Origin: an uncultured Bacilli bacterium
GTDB taxonomy: Bacteria > Bacillota_I > Bacilli_A > RF39 > UBA660
Reading direction: 5' to 3'
NCBI GenBank assembly: GCA_934163035.1
Contig: CAKPJX010000001.1
Coordinates: 62,001-126,000 of the forward strand
Length of the DNA stretch: 64,000 nucleotides
Shown here piece by piece: positions 18,113 through 26,977 of the stretch. The notes beneath the pieces were generated by a model that was not told the origin of the DNA, ran no database searches, and worked only from the letters and a program-made list of their open reading frames with translations. The translations under genes were made by a program, and so were the position numbers. The first letter of the stretch is position 1; each line of letters starts with the position of its first letter.

Positions 18113-19477
18113 TTACCGATTATTTTTTAATTGCTTAACTAACTTTTTTGCACTGAAAGGATATTCACTACAATCAGCCAACAATTCAGCATCAGAACAG
18201 GTAACTAGTTTTTTTAAAGCATTCTTTAAAATTATGTTAATATTTTGCCTAGAAGTACCAAACAAATCACCAATAGCTTGAAGACTAAGAGGTGAATTAC
18301 CATAAAAACCAAACCTAAGTCTAACAATTTCTAACTGTTTATTAGTTAATGACTTTTTAAGTATATTATCTATAATTATCCGATTCAAATCATCTTCATG
18401 TTCTTCAAATATAGAACTATTAGGATCTACAATTAAACTTAAAAAATCATCCGAATCACATTCACCATCTTTAATAATAGGTGCGTCCAAACTTCTAATA
18501 TTATAGTAAGCATTATAAATATCATATATTCGCTGAGAACTAACATTAATGCTTTTAGCAATCTCGTCAATTTCTGGCTTTCTACCCAAAGTTTGTTCTA
18601 ATTCTATCTCCTGTTTCCTAAATTTACTAATAATCGTCCTGGCATCAACTGGTAACTTAACCTGATTATATTTAGATATAGCCTTACCGATTTTAGTCTT
18701 AATACAATATCCAGCATATGTAGAAAATTTAAACCCTTTAAAAGGATCAAACTTATCAACGGCTTCAACTAAACCAAAATACCCTTCTTGAAAAAGATCC
18801 ATTAAAGAAAGAGATGTATAATCACTTACCTTACTTGCAAAATACAGAACAAGTCTATAATTTCTTTCTAAAAATTCTAGTTTACTATCTTCATCGCCCG
18901 ATCTAATCCTTTCAAAATATTGAACTTCTTCTTCCTTAGTAATAGGAGGTCTTTGAGAATTTTTACCTGAAAATATTAGTTTTATTCCATCATCATCAAA
19001 ATCAGAGCCAAAACCATTATAAGCTTCTTTAATAATCTTTTTTTCTGAATCAATAATAGCACTACTGACAAATAATTTTTCAAAAGTTATATTACAAAAT
19101 TTAGTTAAAGAAGGCCTACCCTTTATTTTATCAACTATCAATTTTAAATTATCGCATGACTCAAGCATACCAACATATGAAAAATCATCACCATCATAAC
19201 CTATATCACTTAAAAAATCATCTAATTCATTAATCTTATTCATACATTCACTAATACTAGCTTCCGAAATGTTAAAGGTATCAACTATATTAGATATAAC
19301 ACCATAATCGCCATTACCTAAAAGAGTTCTAATATATAATTTCGCATCATTTTCTAAAGCCTTGTATATATCAGTAGCACCACTAGAAATAATACTAGAT
19401 ATAGCCTTATCAAAATCAAATTCGGAAAAGTTGACATAATTATATTTTGTTATTATTTTATCCTTTAAATCTTCCAT
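18113..19477 (-). CDS. Sigma-70 family factor with novel N-terminal domain (array member 3)
   Basis: 454 residues. An N-terminal domain of about 150 residues is shared with array member 4 (FSEFDFDKAISSIISS, MLESCDNLKLIV) and is not a known sigma region. It is followed by region 1.2/2 (PPITKEEEVQYFERIRSGD, LMDLFQEGYFGLVEAVDKFDP), a region 2.3 lacking both usual tryptophans (STYAGYCIKTKIG), region 3 (LGRKPEIDEIAKSINVS) and region 4 (LTNKQLEIVRLRFGF...FGTSRQNINIILKNALKKL). The start overlaps the end of member 4 by 20 nt with CAGGAGAT upstream, implying coupled translation. It probably directs RNA polymerase to a special promoter set. Confidence 0.85.
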   Translation of the reverse strand: MEDLKDKIITKYNYVNFSEFDFDKAISSIISSGATDIYKALENDAKLYIRTLLGNGDYGVISNIVDTFNISEASISECMNKINELDDFLSDIGYDGDDFSYVGMLESCDNLKLIVDKIKGRPSLTKFCNITFEKLFVSSAIIDSEKKIIKEAYNGFGSDFDDDGIKLIFSGKNSQRPPITKEEEVQYFERIRSGDEDSKLEFLERNYRLVLYFASKVSDYTSLSLMDLFQEGYFGLVEAVDKFDPFKGFKFSTYAGYCIKTKIGKAISKYNQVKLPVDARTIISKFRKQEIELEQTLGRKPEIDEIAKSINVSSQRIYDIYNAYYNIRSLDAPIIKDGECDSDDFLSLIVDPNSSIFEEHEDDLNRIIIDNILKKSLTNKQLEIVRLRFGFYGNSPLSLQAIGDLFGTSRQNINIILKNALKKLVTCSDAELLADCSEYPFSAKKLVKQLKNNR

Positions 19478-20954
19478 TATAATCTCCTGTATTAACTAAC
19501 TTTTTACTCTTAATTTTAGCTTTATTTTCCATATTAAGTATATGATCAACACCTTTATAACTTATAGTTTTATTATGTTGATCTCTAAATAGTTTAATCT
19601 TTAAATCTGAAAAAGGATCATCAGAATACTCAGATAATAGTTCAGCACCACCTCCGGTGCGTAATTTACCAAGAGCAGCATTATTAAGTTGACCAATTCT
19701 TTGAACAGTAACCCCTAATTTTGAAGCAATATCCTTTCTGGATAGGTAAACCCCATCATTTCCCAATCCATAACCAAGTCTAATTACTTCTCTTTGATTT
19801 TTATTCAATTTAGATAGTTCAAACGCTTCTTCAATCTTAATAGAAAGTTCCTTGTTTTCCATTTTTTCTTCTACCGACAAATCATCATCCGCTACAGTAT
19901 ATAAAAGTTCACCATCAGGCCTATCATTATCATCAATAGTCGTTGTATTTAAGCTATCACAAAAATTATCAGCATTATAAAGCACTAATAACGTTTTTGT
20001 ATCAACACCAACCTTTTCAGCTATCTCAGCTATCCTAGGCTCTCTTCCCAGTTCCGCACTTAATATAGCACTTATCTTTTTACATTTCATAAGTAAAGAA
20101 TCAGCACTAGGTGGTAATCTAAATGGTTTAAAATATCCTATAGCCCTAGTAATAGAGCACTTAATCCAATAAGCCGCATAAGTAGAAAATTTCCATCCCT
20201 TATCTGGATCAAACTTATCAACTGCCTCATTTAATCCAAAATATCCCTCTTGAAAAAGATCAAGCAATGAAAGTGTCGTAAAATTTCTTTTTCTTTTAGC
20301 AAAAAATAAAATAAGCTTAAAATTTCTCTCCAAAAATTCATTACGACTTAAAACATCACCACTTCTTATTTTTTCAAAATACTCTTTTTCTTCTAAAGCA
20401 GTAATTGGTGGTAAATTCATATATTTACTATTTTTAATAAGAAAGTTAGCATTTTCATCACCAGAAATACAAGAAGTATCATAAGACTCCTCATTATATT
20501 CACTAACATCATTAACAATATCATTAGCTAATAACATATTTTGAATAGTTGAACTATCATATTCATAATCCTTATCTAAATTAGAAACAAGCATTCTTAA
20601 CTCATCACAAGAATCAAGCATCTCAATAAGATTAGGTACACTACAATCAAAAGATATTTCATCAAGGAAACTACCTATTTTATTAATAGCATCCAAACTA
20701 GCTTTAAAATCCGCTTTATAAAGATCAAAATTAAGAAACCCATCAATTATAATCTGGTAGCAGCCATCATTTAAACACTCACCTATATATTGATACACTT
20801 TAGTCATTAACGTTTTTTGAATAAGCAAGATTTCATGATTATCACAAGATGATAGTATATCATTAATTACACCATCAAAATCAAATGCAGAAAAGTCAAC
20901 AAAAGGATACTTTTTTGCTATGATTTGCTTCAAATATAAAATATCATAACCCAT
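19458..20954 (-). CDS. Sigma-70 family factor with novel N-terminal domain (array member 4, first transcribed)
   Basis: 498 residues. N-terminal domain about 1-150 (FVDFSAFDFDGVINDILSS, MLDSCDELRMLVSNL) is paralogous to that of member 3. Then PPITALEEKEYFEKIRSGD, LLDLFQEGYFGLNEAVDKFDP, region 2.3 STYAAYWIKCSITRA (first Trp replaced by Tyr), region 3 LGREPRIAEIAEKVGVD and region 4 LNKNQREVIRLGYGL...LGVTVQRIGQLNNAAL. A basic C-terminal extension of about 55 residues follows. First gene of the array, about 110 bp after the ftsK stop, and ftsK has its own terminator. Confidence 0.85.
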   Translation of the reverse strand: MGYDILYLKQIIAKKYPFVDFSAFDFDGVINDILSSCDNHEILLIQKTLMTKVYQYIGECLNDGCYQIIIDGFLNFDLYKADFKASLDAINKIGSFLDEISFDCSVPNLIEMLDSCDELRMLVSNLDKDYEYDSSTIQNMLLANDIVNDVSEYNEESYDTSCISGDENANFLIKNSKYMNLPPITALEEKEYFEKIRSGDVLSRNEFLERNFKLILFFAKRKRNFTTLSLLDLFQEGYFGLNEAVDKFDPDKGWKFSTYAAYWIKCSITRAIGYFKPFRLPPSADSLLMKCKKISAILSAELGREPRIAEIAEKVGVDTKTLLVLYNADNFCDSLNTTTIDDNDRPDGELLYTVADDDLSVEEKMENKELSIKIEEAFELSKLNKNQREVIRLGYGLGNDGVYLSRKDIASKLGVTVQRIGQLNNAALGKLRTGGGAELLSEYSDDPFSDLKIKLFRDQHNKTISYKGVDHILNMENKAKIKSKKLVNTGDYNGRFKG

Positions 20955-21027
20955 TACGGTTCCCCCTCATATAATACCGCATCACCAAGTACACATATAA
21001 TAACACAAACAGGAAAATTATTCAATT

Positions 21028-21062
21028 AAAAAAAGATTACATCAGTAATCTTAATTTATAAA
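21028..21062 (-). terminator. Terminator after ftsK
   Basis: Minus strand AAGATTAC-TGAT-GTAATCTT followed by TTTTTTAATTG, just after the ftsK stop at 21066. It separates ftsK from the sigma array. Confidence 0.8.
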
Positions 21063-21065
21063 TAT

Positions 21066-23306
21066 TTATTCATCACCTTTATCTAGTTGAACTAAAACTT
21101 CTCTAGGTTTAGATCCATTAGCTGGACCTATAACACCACGTTCTTCTAAAAGATCAATAATTCTAGCAGCTCTATTATAACCAAGTTTAAATTTTCTCTG
21201 TAAAAGTGAAGCACTAGCCTTCTGAGTATTAATAACAAACTCTACGACTTCTCCATATATTGGATCATCATCATCAACAGATTCCCCTTCACCAGAGAGT
21301 ACAGATTTATCCGATTTATCAATAGCTTCCAAATTAAGAAGAGATTCATCATATTGAGCCTTTTGTTGTTCTACAGTGAAATCAATAAGACGCTTTATCT
21401 CATCATCTGTAATAAAAGATCCTTGAATACGTACAGGAGAATTCATTCCAATTGGCAAAAACAACATGTCCCCTCTACCAAGTAATTTTTCAGCACCAGT
21501 TTGATCCAAAATAGTTCTTGAATCAATTCCTGAGCCTACTGCAAAAGAAATACGTGAAGGAATATTAGCCTTAATTAAACCAGTAATTACTTCTGTGGAA
21601 GGTCTCTGTGTCGCAACAATTAAATGAATACCAGCAGCACGAGCTTTTTGTGTAATACGTAAAATTGAATCTTCAACCTCTTTAGCAGCTACCATCATCA
21701 AATCGGCAAGCTCATCTATAATAACAACAATATATGGCATTTTAGCCTTTGAGACATCGTCACTCTTATGATCTGCATTCCATTTTTCAACATAAGCATT
21801 ATAGCCTTCAATATTTTTAGTTTTGCTTTCACTAAATGTCTCATATCGTCTTTCCATTTCATTAACCATTTTACTAAGAGCAACAGCTGCCTTTTTTGGA
21901 TCAGAAACAACAGGACATAATAAGTGTGGAATACCATTATATACAGAAAGTTCTACTACTTTAGGGTCGACCATAACTAATTTAACTTCATCAGGTCTAG
22001 CCCTCATTAATATAGAACATATAATGCCATTAACACAAACAGATTTACCACTACCAGTAGTACCAGCTATAAGTAAATGTGGCATCTTATTAATTTCACA
22101 AACACCAATATCACCCATAATACTCTTACCAAGTGGAACCATCAATTTCTTATCTAAGGAGTTTTGCATTAACTTACTACTAATAATTTCATAAAAACTA
22201 ACAGGAGTTGCAACATCATTAGCAAACTCAACACCAACTGTATTTTTACCAGGAATAGGTGCCTCAATTCTAACATCTTTTTTAGCAAGAGCTAAAGCTA
22301 TCTCCCTATTAATTGAAGTAATTTTATTAACCCTAGTACCACTAGCTATTTCAAGTTCATATTGTGCAACAGTAGGACCAATATGTACCTCAACTACTTT
22401 AGCAACTATCTTAAAGTCCTTTAAAACACGTTCAAGTATCTCAATATTTTTCTCAATTGACGCCCCATTATCACCCTTTTGCTTCTTTTTAGGTTGAGTC
22501 AAAAGACTAAGTGGTGGTAATTGATATTTATGATTATAAACACTCTTATCAGTACTTTCTTTAATAGAATTATCACTACTTATATTATTAGAATCATTAA
22601 TTTTAGTAATTTCATCAATACTAGTAATTTTAATCTTTTTATCAGCATCAGGTAACTCCTCATCCTTATTATCATTAATAATAACTGAACTCTTCTTTTT
22701 ATTATTCTTTCTTTCTCTACTCATTTCTCTACCCTTAGAAAGAACATCCTTAACTTTATCAAATATAGAAAAACCAGTAAATATAGAAGCACCTAATATA
22801 ATTAATACCCAAGATATTATCTGCATACCAGTATATGAAAATAATTTAGTAAAACAAATCGCTAAAGCTCCACCAATTAACCCTCCACCAACAGCAAACC
22901 AATCCTCAAGTATACCATTATTCATAATACTATTAAATCCAGCAACTAACTGATTAACTGTCTCTTTAAAAACTAAAACAATATTACTATTATTTTGAAT
23001 AACAAACTCCTTATGCATCATAGTTAAAAGTCCAAGAACAAAAACATATAAACCAACTAATTTAGTTGAAAAGAAGTCAGGTTTATCCCTTTTTAATAAC
23101 ATATAACATCCAACTATAAATAGTGAAAGTAAAAAAGGAATATATAAAGATCCAACTAAAAACAGACCAAAAGAAGCAAACATCCTACCAACTGGTCCAT
23201 ATTTACCAATTCCAAGAATTGAAATTAAAACTAAAATAACCCCATATAATTCAAAACTATATTTAAACTTTGTTTTAACAACTTTTTTCTTTTTACGTTT
23301 AGCCAT
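21066..23306 (-). CDS. ftsK: DNA translocase FtsK/SpoIIIE
   Basis: 746 residues. Four N-terminal membrane helices (about 15-180) are followed by a charged linker, the alpha-beta motor (from about 290, MPHLLIAGTTGSGKSV as Walker A, MPYIVVIIDELADLM as Walker B) and a C-terminal gamma winged helix (QKASASLLQRKFKLGYNRAARIIDLLEERG). It acts as a hexameric motor at the septum that clears chromosomal DNA during division. In sporulating relatives the same protein type also pumps DNA into the forespore. No promoter assignment is certain; an extended -10 (TGATACAAT) lies about 35-40 bp upstream. Confidence 0.95.
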   Translation of the reverse strand: MAKRKKKKVVKTKFKYSFELYGVILVLISILGIGKYGPVGRMFASFGLFLVGSLYIPFLLSLFIVGCYMLLKRDKPDFFSTKLVGLYVFVLGLLTMMHKEFVIQNNSNIVLVFKETVNQLVAGFNSIMNNGILEDWFAVGGGLIGGALAICFTKLFSYTGMQIISWVLIILGASIFTGFSIFDKVKDVLSKGREMSRERKNNKKKSSVIINDNKDEELPDADKKIKITSIDEITKINDSNNISSDNSIKESTDKSVYNHKYQLPPLSLLTQPKKKQKGDNGASIEKNIEILERVLKDFKIVAKVVEVHIGPTVAQYELEIASGTRVNKITSINREIALALAKKDVRIEAPIPGKNTVGVEFANDVATPVSFYEIISSKLMQNSLDKKLMVPLGKSIMGDIGVCEINKMPHLLIAGTTGSGKSVCVNGIICSILMRARPDEVKLVMVDPKVVELSVYNGIPHLLCPVVSDPKKAAVALSKMVNEMERRYETFSESKTKNIEGYNAYVEKWNADHKSDDVSKAKMPYIVVIIDELADLMMVAAKEVEDSILRITQKARAAGIHLIVATQRPSTEVITGLIKANIPSRISFAVGSGIDSRTILDQTGAEKLLGRGDMLFLPIGMNSPVRIQGSFITDDEIKRLIDFTVEQQKAQYDESLLNLEAIDKSDKSVLSGEGESVDDDDPIYGEVVEFVINTQKASASLLQRKFKLGYNRAARIIDLLEERGVIGPANGSKPREVLVQLDKGDE

Positions 23307-23384
23307 ACAATATCTACTCCCATCCTAACAAGTTAATTGTATCAAACAACTTAAAATAAGTCCATCAAAGAAGAAAACAAAATA

Positions 23385-23412
23385 AAAAAAAGTCAAATTA
23401 TTGACTTAATTA
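23385..23412 (-). terminator. Terminator after the rpmG-efp-hypothetical unit
   Basis: Minus strand AAGTCAA-TAAT-TTGACTT followed by TTTTTTTAT, at and just past the stop of the 218-residue gene at 23415. Confidence 0.7.
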
Positions 23413-23414
23413 TC

Positions 23415-24071
23415 TCATCTTGTTTTAACTTTTACTTTTGCTTTTAAATCTTCAAAGTTTTCCCTATGTTGTTCTAATGGAGCACTAATCTTATTTACAA
23501 ATGAACCAGTATCACCATACTCACTTCTCTTACATTTAGCTAATTTCAAAAAGTCAGTAACATCACGATAACTATATTTATCGATTGTATTAGCATTAAT
23601 CTTTCTAATTCCTGCCTGTCTTCTTTTACTAGGCCTAACTCGCTTACATTCAACGACATCATTCATAATGTTTTCATTCTTTAAAAACATTTTATATTTT
23701 TGAATGTCTTTAACCCTCTTATGAACACTAGCACCTTTAACAACATTTTTACCTGTAATATATAAGAATATAGCAGTAGCAATCAAAGTTGGAACATTAA
23801 CAGCAGTACATAAAAGTGCTATATAAAGTATAGAAGCCCCACCAAAAACAGCTGTTCCAACCCTGCGTTTCTTAAGTTCAGCTTTATACAAATTCTCATC
23901 AGAAACAATTGCTTGTATTTGTCTTTTTTCTTCTGTTAAAACTTCTTTCTCTCTACTTATAGAATATGCCTCTCTACTAGTAGAACCATCAGCATAATAA
24001 ATAATTAATTCTCCATTAACAATTCTATGTCTTAATATATAATTATTATTATCACAAAACTCTTTTTTCAT
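23415..24071 (-). CDS. Uncharacterised membrane-hairpin protein
   Basis: 218 residues; no family recognised. It has a polar N-terminal part of about 70 residues, then a hydrophobic hairpin (about 73-112: GTAVFGGASILYIALLC and TLIATAIFLYITGKNVV), then a strongly basic C-terminal half with SKRRQAGIRK and a final coiled-coil-like LEQHRENFEDLKAKVKVKTR. Probably membrane-attached with both ends cytoplasmic. It directly follows efp (18 bp), so it belongs to the rpmG-efp transcript. Confidence 0.65.
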   Translation of the reverse strand: MKKEFCDNNNYILRHRIVNGELIIYYADGSTSREAYSISREKEVLTEEKRQIQAIVSDENLYKAELKKRRVGTAVFGGASILYIALLCTAVNVPTLIATAIFLYITGKNVVKGASVHKRVKDIQKYKMFLKNENIMNDVVECKRVRPSKRRQAGIRKINANTIDKYSYRDVTDFLKLAKCKRSEYGDTGSFVNKISAPLEQHRENFEDLKAKVKVKTR

Positions 24072-24089
24072 CGAACCCCTCCGTAAAAA

Positions 24090-24647
24090 TTAAGCTCTTG
24101 ATACGTATTTACCATCACTAGTAGAAACTATAATCTTTTCACCCTCATTAACAAATAAAGGTACACGAACAACAAGTCCTGTCTCACATTCAGCATCTTT
24201 TAAAGCATTATTAGTAGTATTACCTTTAACAGCAGCTTCAGTATGAGTAATAATAAGTTCAACTTTATCTGGTAAATCAATACCTAAAACTTCACCTTCA
24301 AACATAGTTATATAAACTTCTAAATTCTCTATTAAGAACTTTGCTCCGTCCCCAATAGTGTCCTTAGAAAGTTCTAATTGCTCATATGTATCCATATTCA
24401 TAAAATAATAAGTATCATTCATTGAATATAAATATTGCATTAATTGTTTTTCAATTCTAGCAGTTGCCACCTTAACTCCAGCATTAAAAGTCTTTTCAAA
24501 TATGGCTCCAGTCCTAAGATTTTTAAGTTTAGCCTTTACAATAGCTGCACCCTTCCCTGGTTTAACATGCTGAGTATCCATAACAACATAAATAGCGCCT
24601 TCCACTTCAATAGTGATGCCATTTTTTAAATCATTAGTACTTATCAT
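24090..24647 (-). CDS. efp: Translation elongation factor P
   Basis: 185 residues, normal for EF-P. The N-terminal KOW-like domain has VVMDTQHVKPGKGAAIVKAKLKNL, where Lys in the PGKG loop is the modification position. It is followed by two OB domains ending TEAAVKGNTTNNALKDAECETG and VRVPLFVNEGEKIIVSTSDGKYVSRA. It relieves ribosomes stalled at polyproline stretches, which is relevant to the Pro-rich tail of the secretion ATPase. An AGGAGTCTGAAAG site precedes the ATG. Second gene after rpmG. Confidence 0.97.
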   Translation of the reverse strand: MISTNDLKNGITIEVEGAIYVVMDTQHVKPGKGAAIVKAKLKNLRTGAIFEKTFNAGVKVATARIEKQLMQYLYSMNDTYYFMNMDTYEQLELSKDTIGDGAKFLIENLEVYITMFEGEVLGIDLPDKVELIITHTEAAVKGNTTNNALKDAECETGLVVRVPLFVNEGEKIIVSTSDGKYVSRA

Positions 24648-24661
24648 CTTTCAGACTCCTT

Positions 24662-24823
24662 TTATTTTTCTTCCTTATGAACTGTATGCTTTCTACATCT
24701 ATGGCAGAACTTATTTATTTCAAGACGATCAGTATTTTTTACGTTTCTATCAGTTCTATAGTTTTTTTCATCACATTCACTACATTTTAACGTCTTATTT
24801 TGTCTATTTCCTACTTTTGCCAT
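24662..24823 (-). CDS. rpmG: 50S ribosomal protein L33
   Basis: 53 residues, too short for the ORF list. The translation begins [20 protein letters not shown] and ends [13 protein letters not shown]. Two CxxC pairs (CSEC and CHRC) show the zinc-binding form of L33. AAGGAGG lies upstream of the ATG and a strong promoter precedes it. First gene of the rpmG-efp unit. Confidence 0.95.
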   Translation of the reverse strand: MAKVGNRQNKTLKCSECDEKNYRTDRNVKNTDRLEINKFCHRCRKHTVHKEEK

Positions 24824-24849
24824 CTATATCCCTCCTTACGTCTACCGGT

Positions 24850-24878
24850 ATTATACCAGACTTTCATACCAATTGCAA
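24850..24878 (-). promoter_or_regulatory. Sigma-A type promoter for rpmG-efp
   Basis: On the minus strand TTGCAA (24878-24873), 17 bp, then TATAAT (24855-24850), about 25 bp before the rpmG start and ahead of its AAGGAGG. Near-consensus. Confidence 0.8.
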
Positions 24879-24898
24879 AGATTTTTTTGTTTATTTAA

Positions 24899-24926
24899 AG
24901 AAAAAGGGGCCTATTTTCCCCTTAAA
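24899..24926 (-). terminator. Terminator after the LPNTG surface protein gene
   Basis: Minus strand AAGGGG-AAAATAGG-CCCCTT followed by TTTCTTT. The stem includes the TAG stop codon of the surface protein at 24911. Confidence 0.75.
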
Positions 24927-26977
24927 TTATGCTTTAATAAATACAAATACAATAAACCACCAATTACAACAATAAATACTCCCAAAAACATAACATACAT
25001 AATACCAGGACCACCAGTATTAGGAAGCACATTTATTTTTTGATTTACAATTACATAATTATTATTATAATCTTCACCGTCTATCTTAATATTACCATCA
25101 CTATCTACCACAACAGAAAATGTATCTTTATTAATTACATATCCACTTGCAACTCTAGATTGTTTTAAAGTATAAGCACTATCAGGTAAAACTCTAAAAT
25201 TAAGTTTATCATCACTAGAAACATCATTTCCATTAATAGTTAAACTAAACTCAGAACCAGAAAGATTATTATTATCTTTATCAGTTACTCCAACACTAAG
25301 CACTATATCACTTACTTTAAAGCTATTAGTATCAGAAATAACATCATCCGTTAATTCATAATTATCAATATTAGCTAAAGCTCCCAATACAGACACTTTA
25401 TTAGTATAACTTTCAACTTTCTTACTTAAAGTAGTCCCTGAAGTCTTGTATTTAGCAAGTATTTCAATACTTCCAAGAGCCTTAATAGTTGGTATTTTAA
25501 CATAATTATTATCAACGGTATAATTACTAGAAGAAACTACTTCAATACCACTAAGTCCCATCTCTACTATTACATCACTAACACTAAAGTTAGAATTAGG
25601 ATTAGAAACAACTATTTTAAAGTCAACAATCTCTCCTTTATCATAACATGACCTATATTGATCTATAGTATTACTTATTTTTAAATCAAACTTAGTAGGT
25701 AGAATCTTCCACTCACCATAAATAACTACATCTTCCTCTGGCATAATAAATGTTTTATCTTTATACCATCCTAAAAACTCATACCCACTTGCAGAAACAT
25801 TATCACTAACAGTAACAGTATCTCCTGGATAATAACTAGCCTCTATTGGCAAAAGTTCATTTGCATTATCAGGCATATCAGTTCCCTGAAATTTATAAGT
25901 AACTTTATAACTAATTCTCTCAAATGAACCAACTATTTCTACATTCTTATTAGAAATAGTAAAAATTGATGAAGAAAGACCCGTATCACTATTAATATCA
26001 GTAATAAACTCTACATCATTAGAAGTCCAACCAGTAAATCTATAACCATCTATAACATCTCCAGCTTTTAAAGAATCAACAGTAACATCTTCCCCTTCAC
26101 TATATGATTTAGTACTAGGAATAGTATATCCATCAGGAATATCACCATCTACTCTATATGAAACACTATAAGTTTTATTCTTGGTAAAACTACCTATAAA
26201 TACAACATTCTTACTAGGCATAACAAAAGTTCCTTTTTCACTATCAACAGTAACGTCACTACTACTCCAGCCACTAAAAGTATATCCACTCATAACAGGA
26301 GACATTGCTACTGAAACTGTATTGCCTTTTAAATAAGTTTGTGCCTCTGGTAAACTAGGCGCTCCAGCAACATCACTAGAATATTTATAAGTTACAGAAT
26401 ATTTATTACCAGATACATCTTCATCATCATCAGTATCTCCCATAAAAGCATGAACTGTATTAGAAAATACTGGAAAATCTCTTTCTCTAGCAAAAGCTGT
26501 ATTATAAAAATCCATTCGTGCAGTTGTTAATTTAGGTGTTTTAGTAACAATACCAACAGTCAGTTTACAACCAGCTTGTAAATTTTTAACACTAAAAGAT
26601 ACCTTATTAGTAGTCTCATCATACACTAAACTGTCATCGACAACATAACCAACACAAGCACTACCTGTTCCTCTAGTAACGGCACCAATATCACTATTAG
26701 CCACAAACTTCTGAAAGACTAACCCTTCAGGAAGCTTATCCTCAACATAAATATAATCACTATAAACTTTAGCTAAGGAATCATCTCCAGAAACTGAAAC
26801 CTCCCTATCTTTACCATCATAAATAACATCAATATAATAAGTCAATAAAGATTCAGGAGCAACTCTAGCATCATTTTCTAAAACATCAGAAAAGGAAGCA
26901 TTAATATAGAATAAAACAGCAATCAAAACTATAACTATTAATCCAATAATTATATACTTAGTCTTCCTCTTCATCAT
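24911..26977 (-). CDS. Cell-wall-anchored surface protein with InlB-type repeats and LPNTG sorting signal
   Basis: 688 residues. There is an N-terminal membrane/signal segment (about 8-28), then a domain with VIYDGKDREVSVSG. Three InlB/Listeria-Bacteroides-type repeats follow (each with a GYxFxGWxS core and an M/I-P-S/x-x-N-V turn), then a DUF11-like region (LKISNTIDQYRSCYDKGEIVDFKIVVSNPN) and a SpaA/Cna-B-like last domain. The C-terminus is LPNTG at 651-655, then a hydrophobic span and a short basic tail, a classical sortase A signal. No sortase gene is in the window. The start overlaps the stop of the vWA gene (ATGA), so both are made together. Confidence 0.85.
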   Translation of the reverse strand: MMKRKTKYIIIGLIVIVLIAVLFYINASFSDVLENDARVAPESLLTYYIDVIYDGKDREVSVSGDDSLAKVYSDYIYVEDKLPEGLVFQKFVANSDIGAVTRGTGSACVGYVVDDSLVYDETTNKVSFSVKNLQAGCKLTVGIVTKTPKLTTARMDFYNTAFARERDFPVFSNTVHAFMGDTDDDEDVSGNKYSVTYKYSSDVAGAPSLPEAQTYLKGNTVSVAMSPVMSGYTFSGWSSSDVTVDSEKGTFVMPSKNVVFIGSFTKNKTYSVSYRVDGDIPDGYTIPSTKSYSEGEDVTVDSLKAGDVIDGYRFTGWTSNDVEFITDINSDTGLSSSIFTISNKNVEIVGSFERISYKVTYKFQGTDMPDNANELLPIEASYYPGDTVTVSDNVSASGYEFLGWYKDKTFIMPEEDVVIYGEWKILPTKFDLKISNTIDQYRSCYDKGEIVDFKIVVSNPNSNFSVSDVIVEMGLSGIEVVSSSNYTVDNNYVKIPTIKALGSIEILAKYKTSGTTLSKKVESYTNKVSVLGALANIDNYELTDDVISDTNSFKVSDIVLSVGVTDKDNNNLSGSEFSLTINGNDVSSDDKLNFRVLPDSAYTLKQSRVASGYVINKDTFSVVVDSDGNIKIDGEDYNNNYVIVNQKINVLPNTGGPGIMYVMFLGVFIVVIGGLLYLYLLKHNLRGK

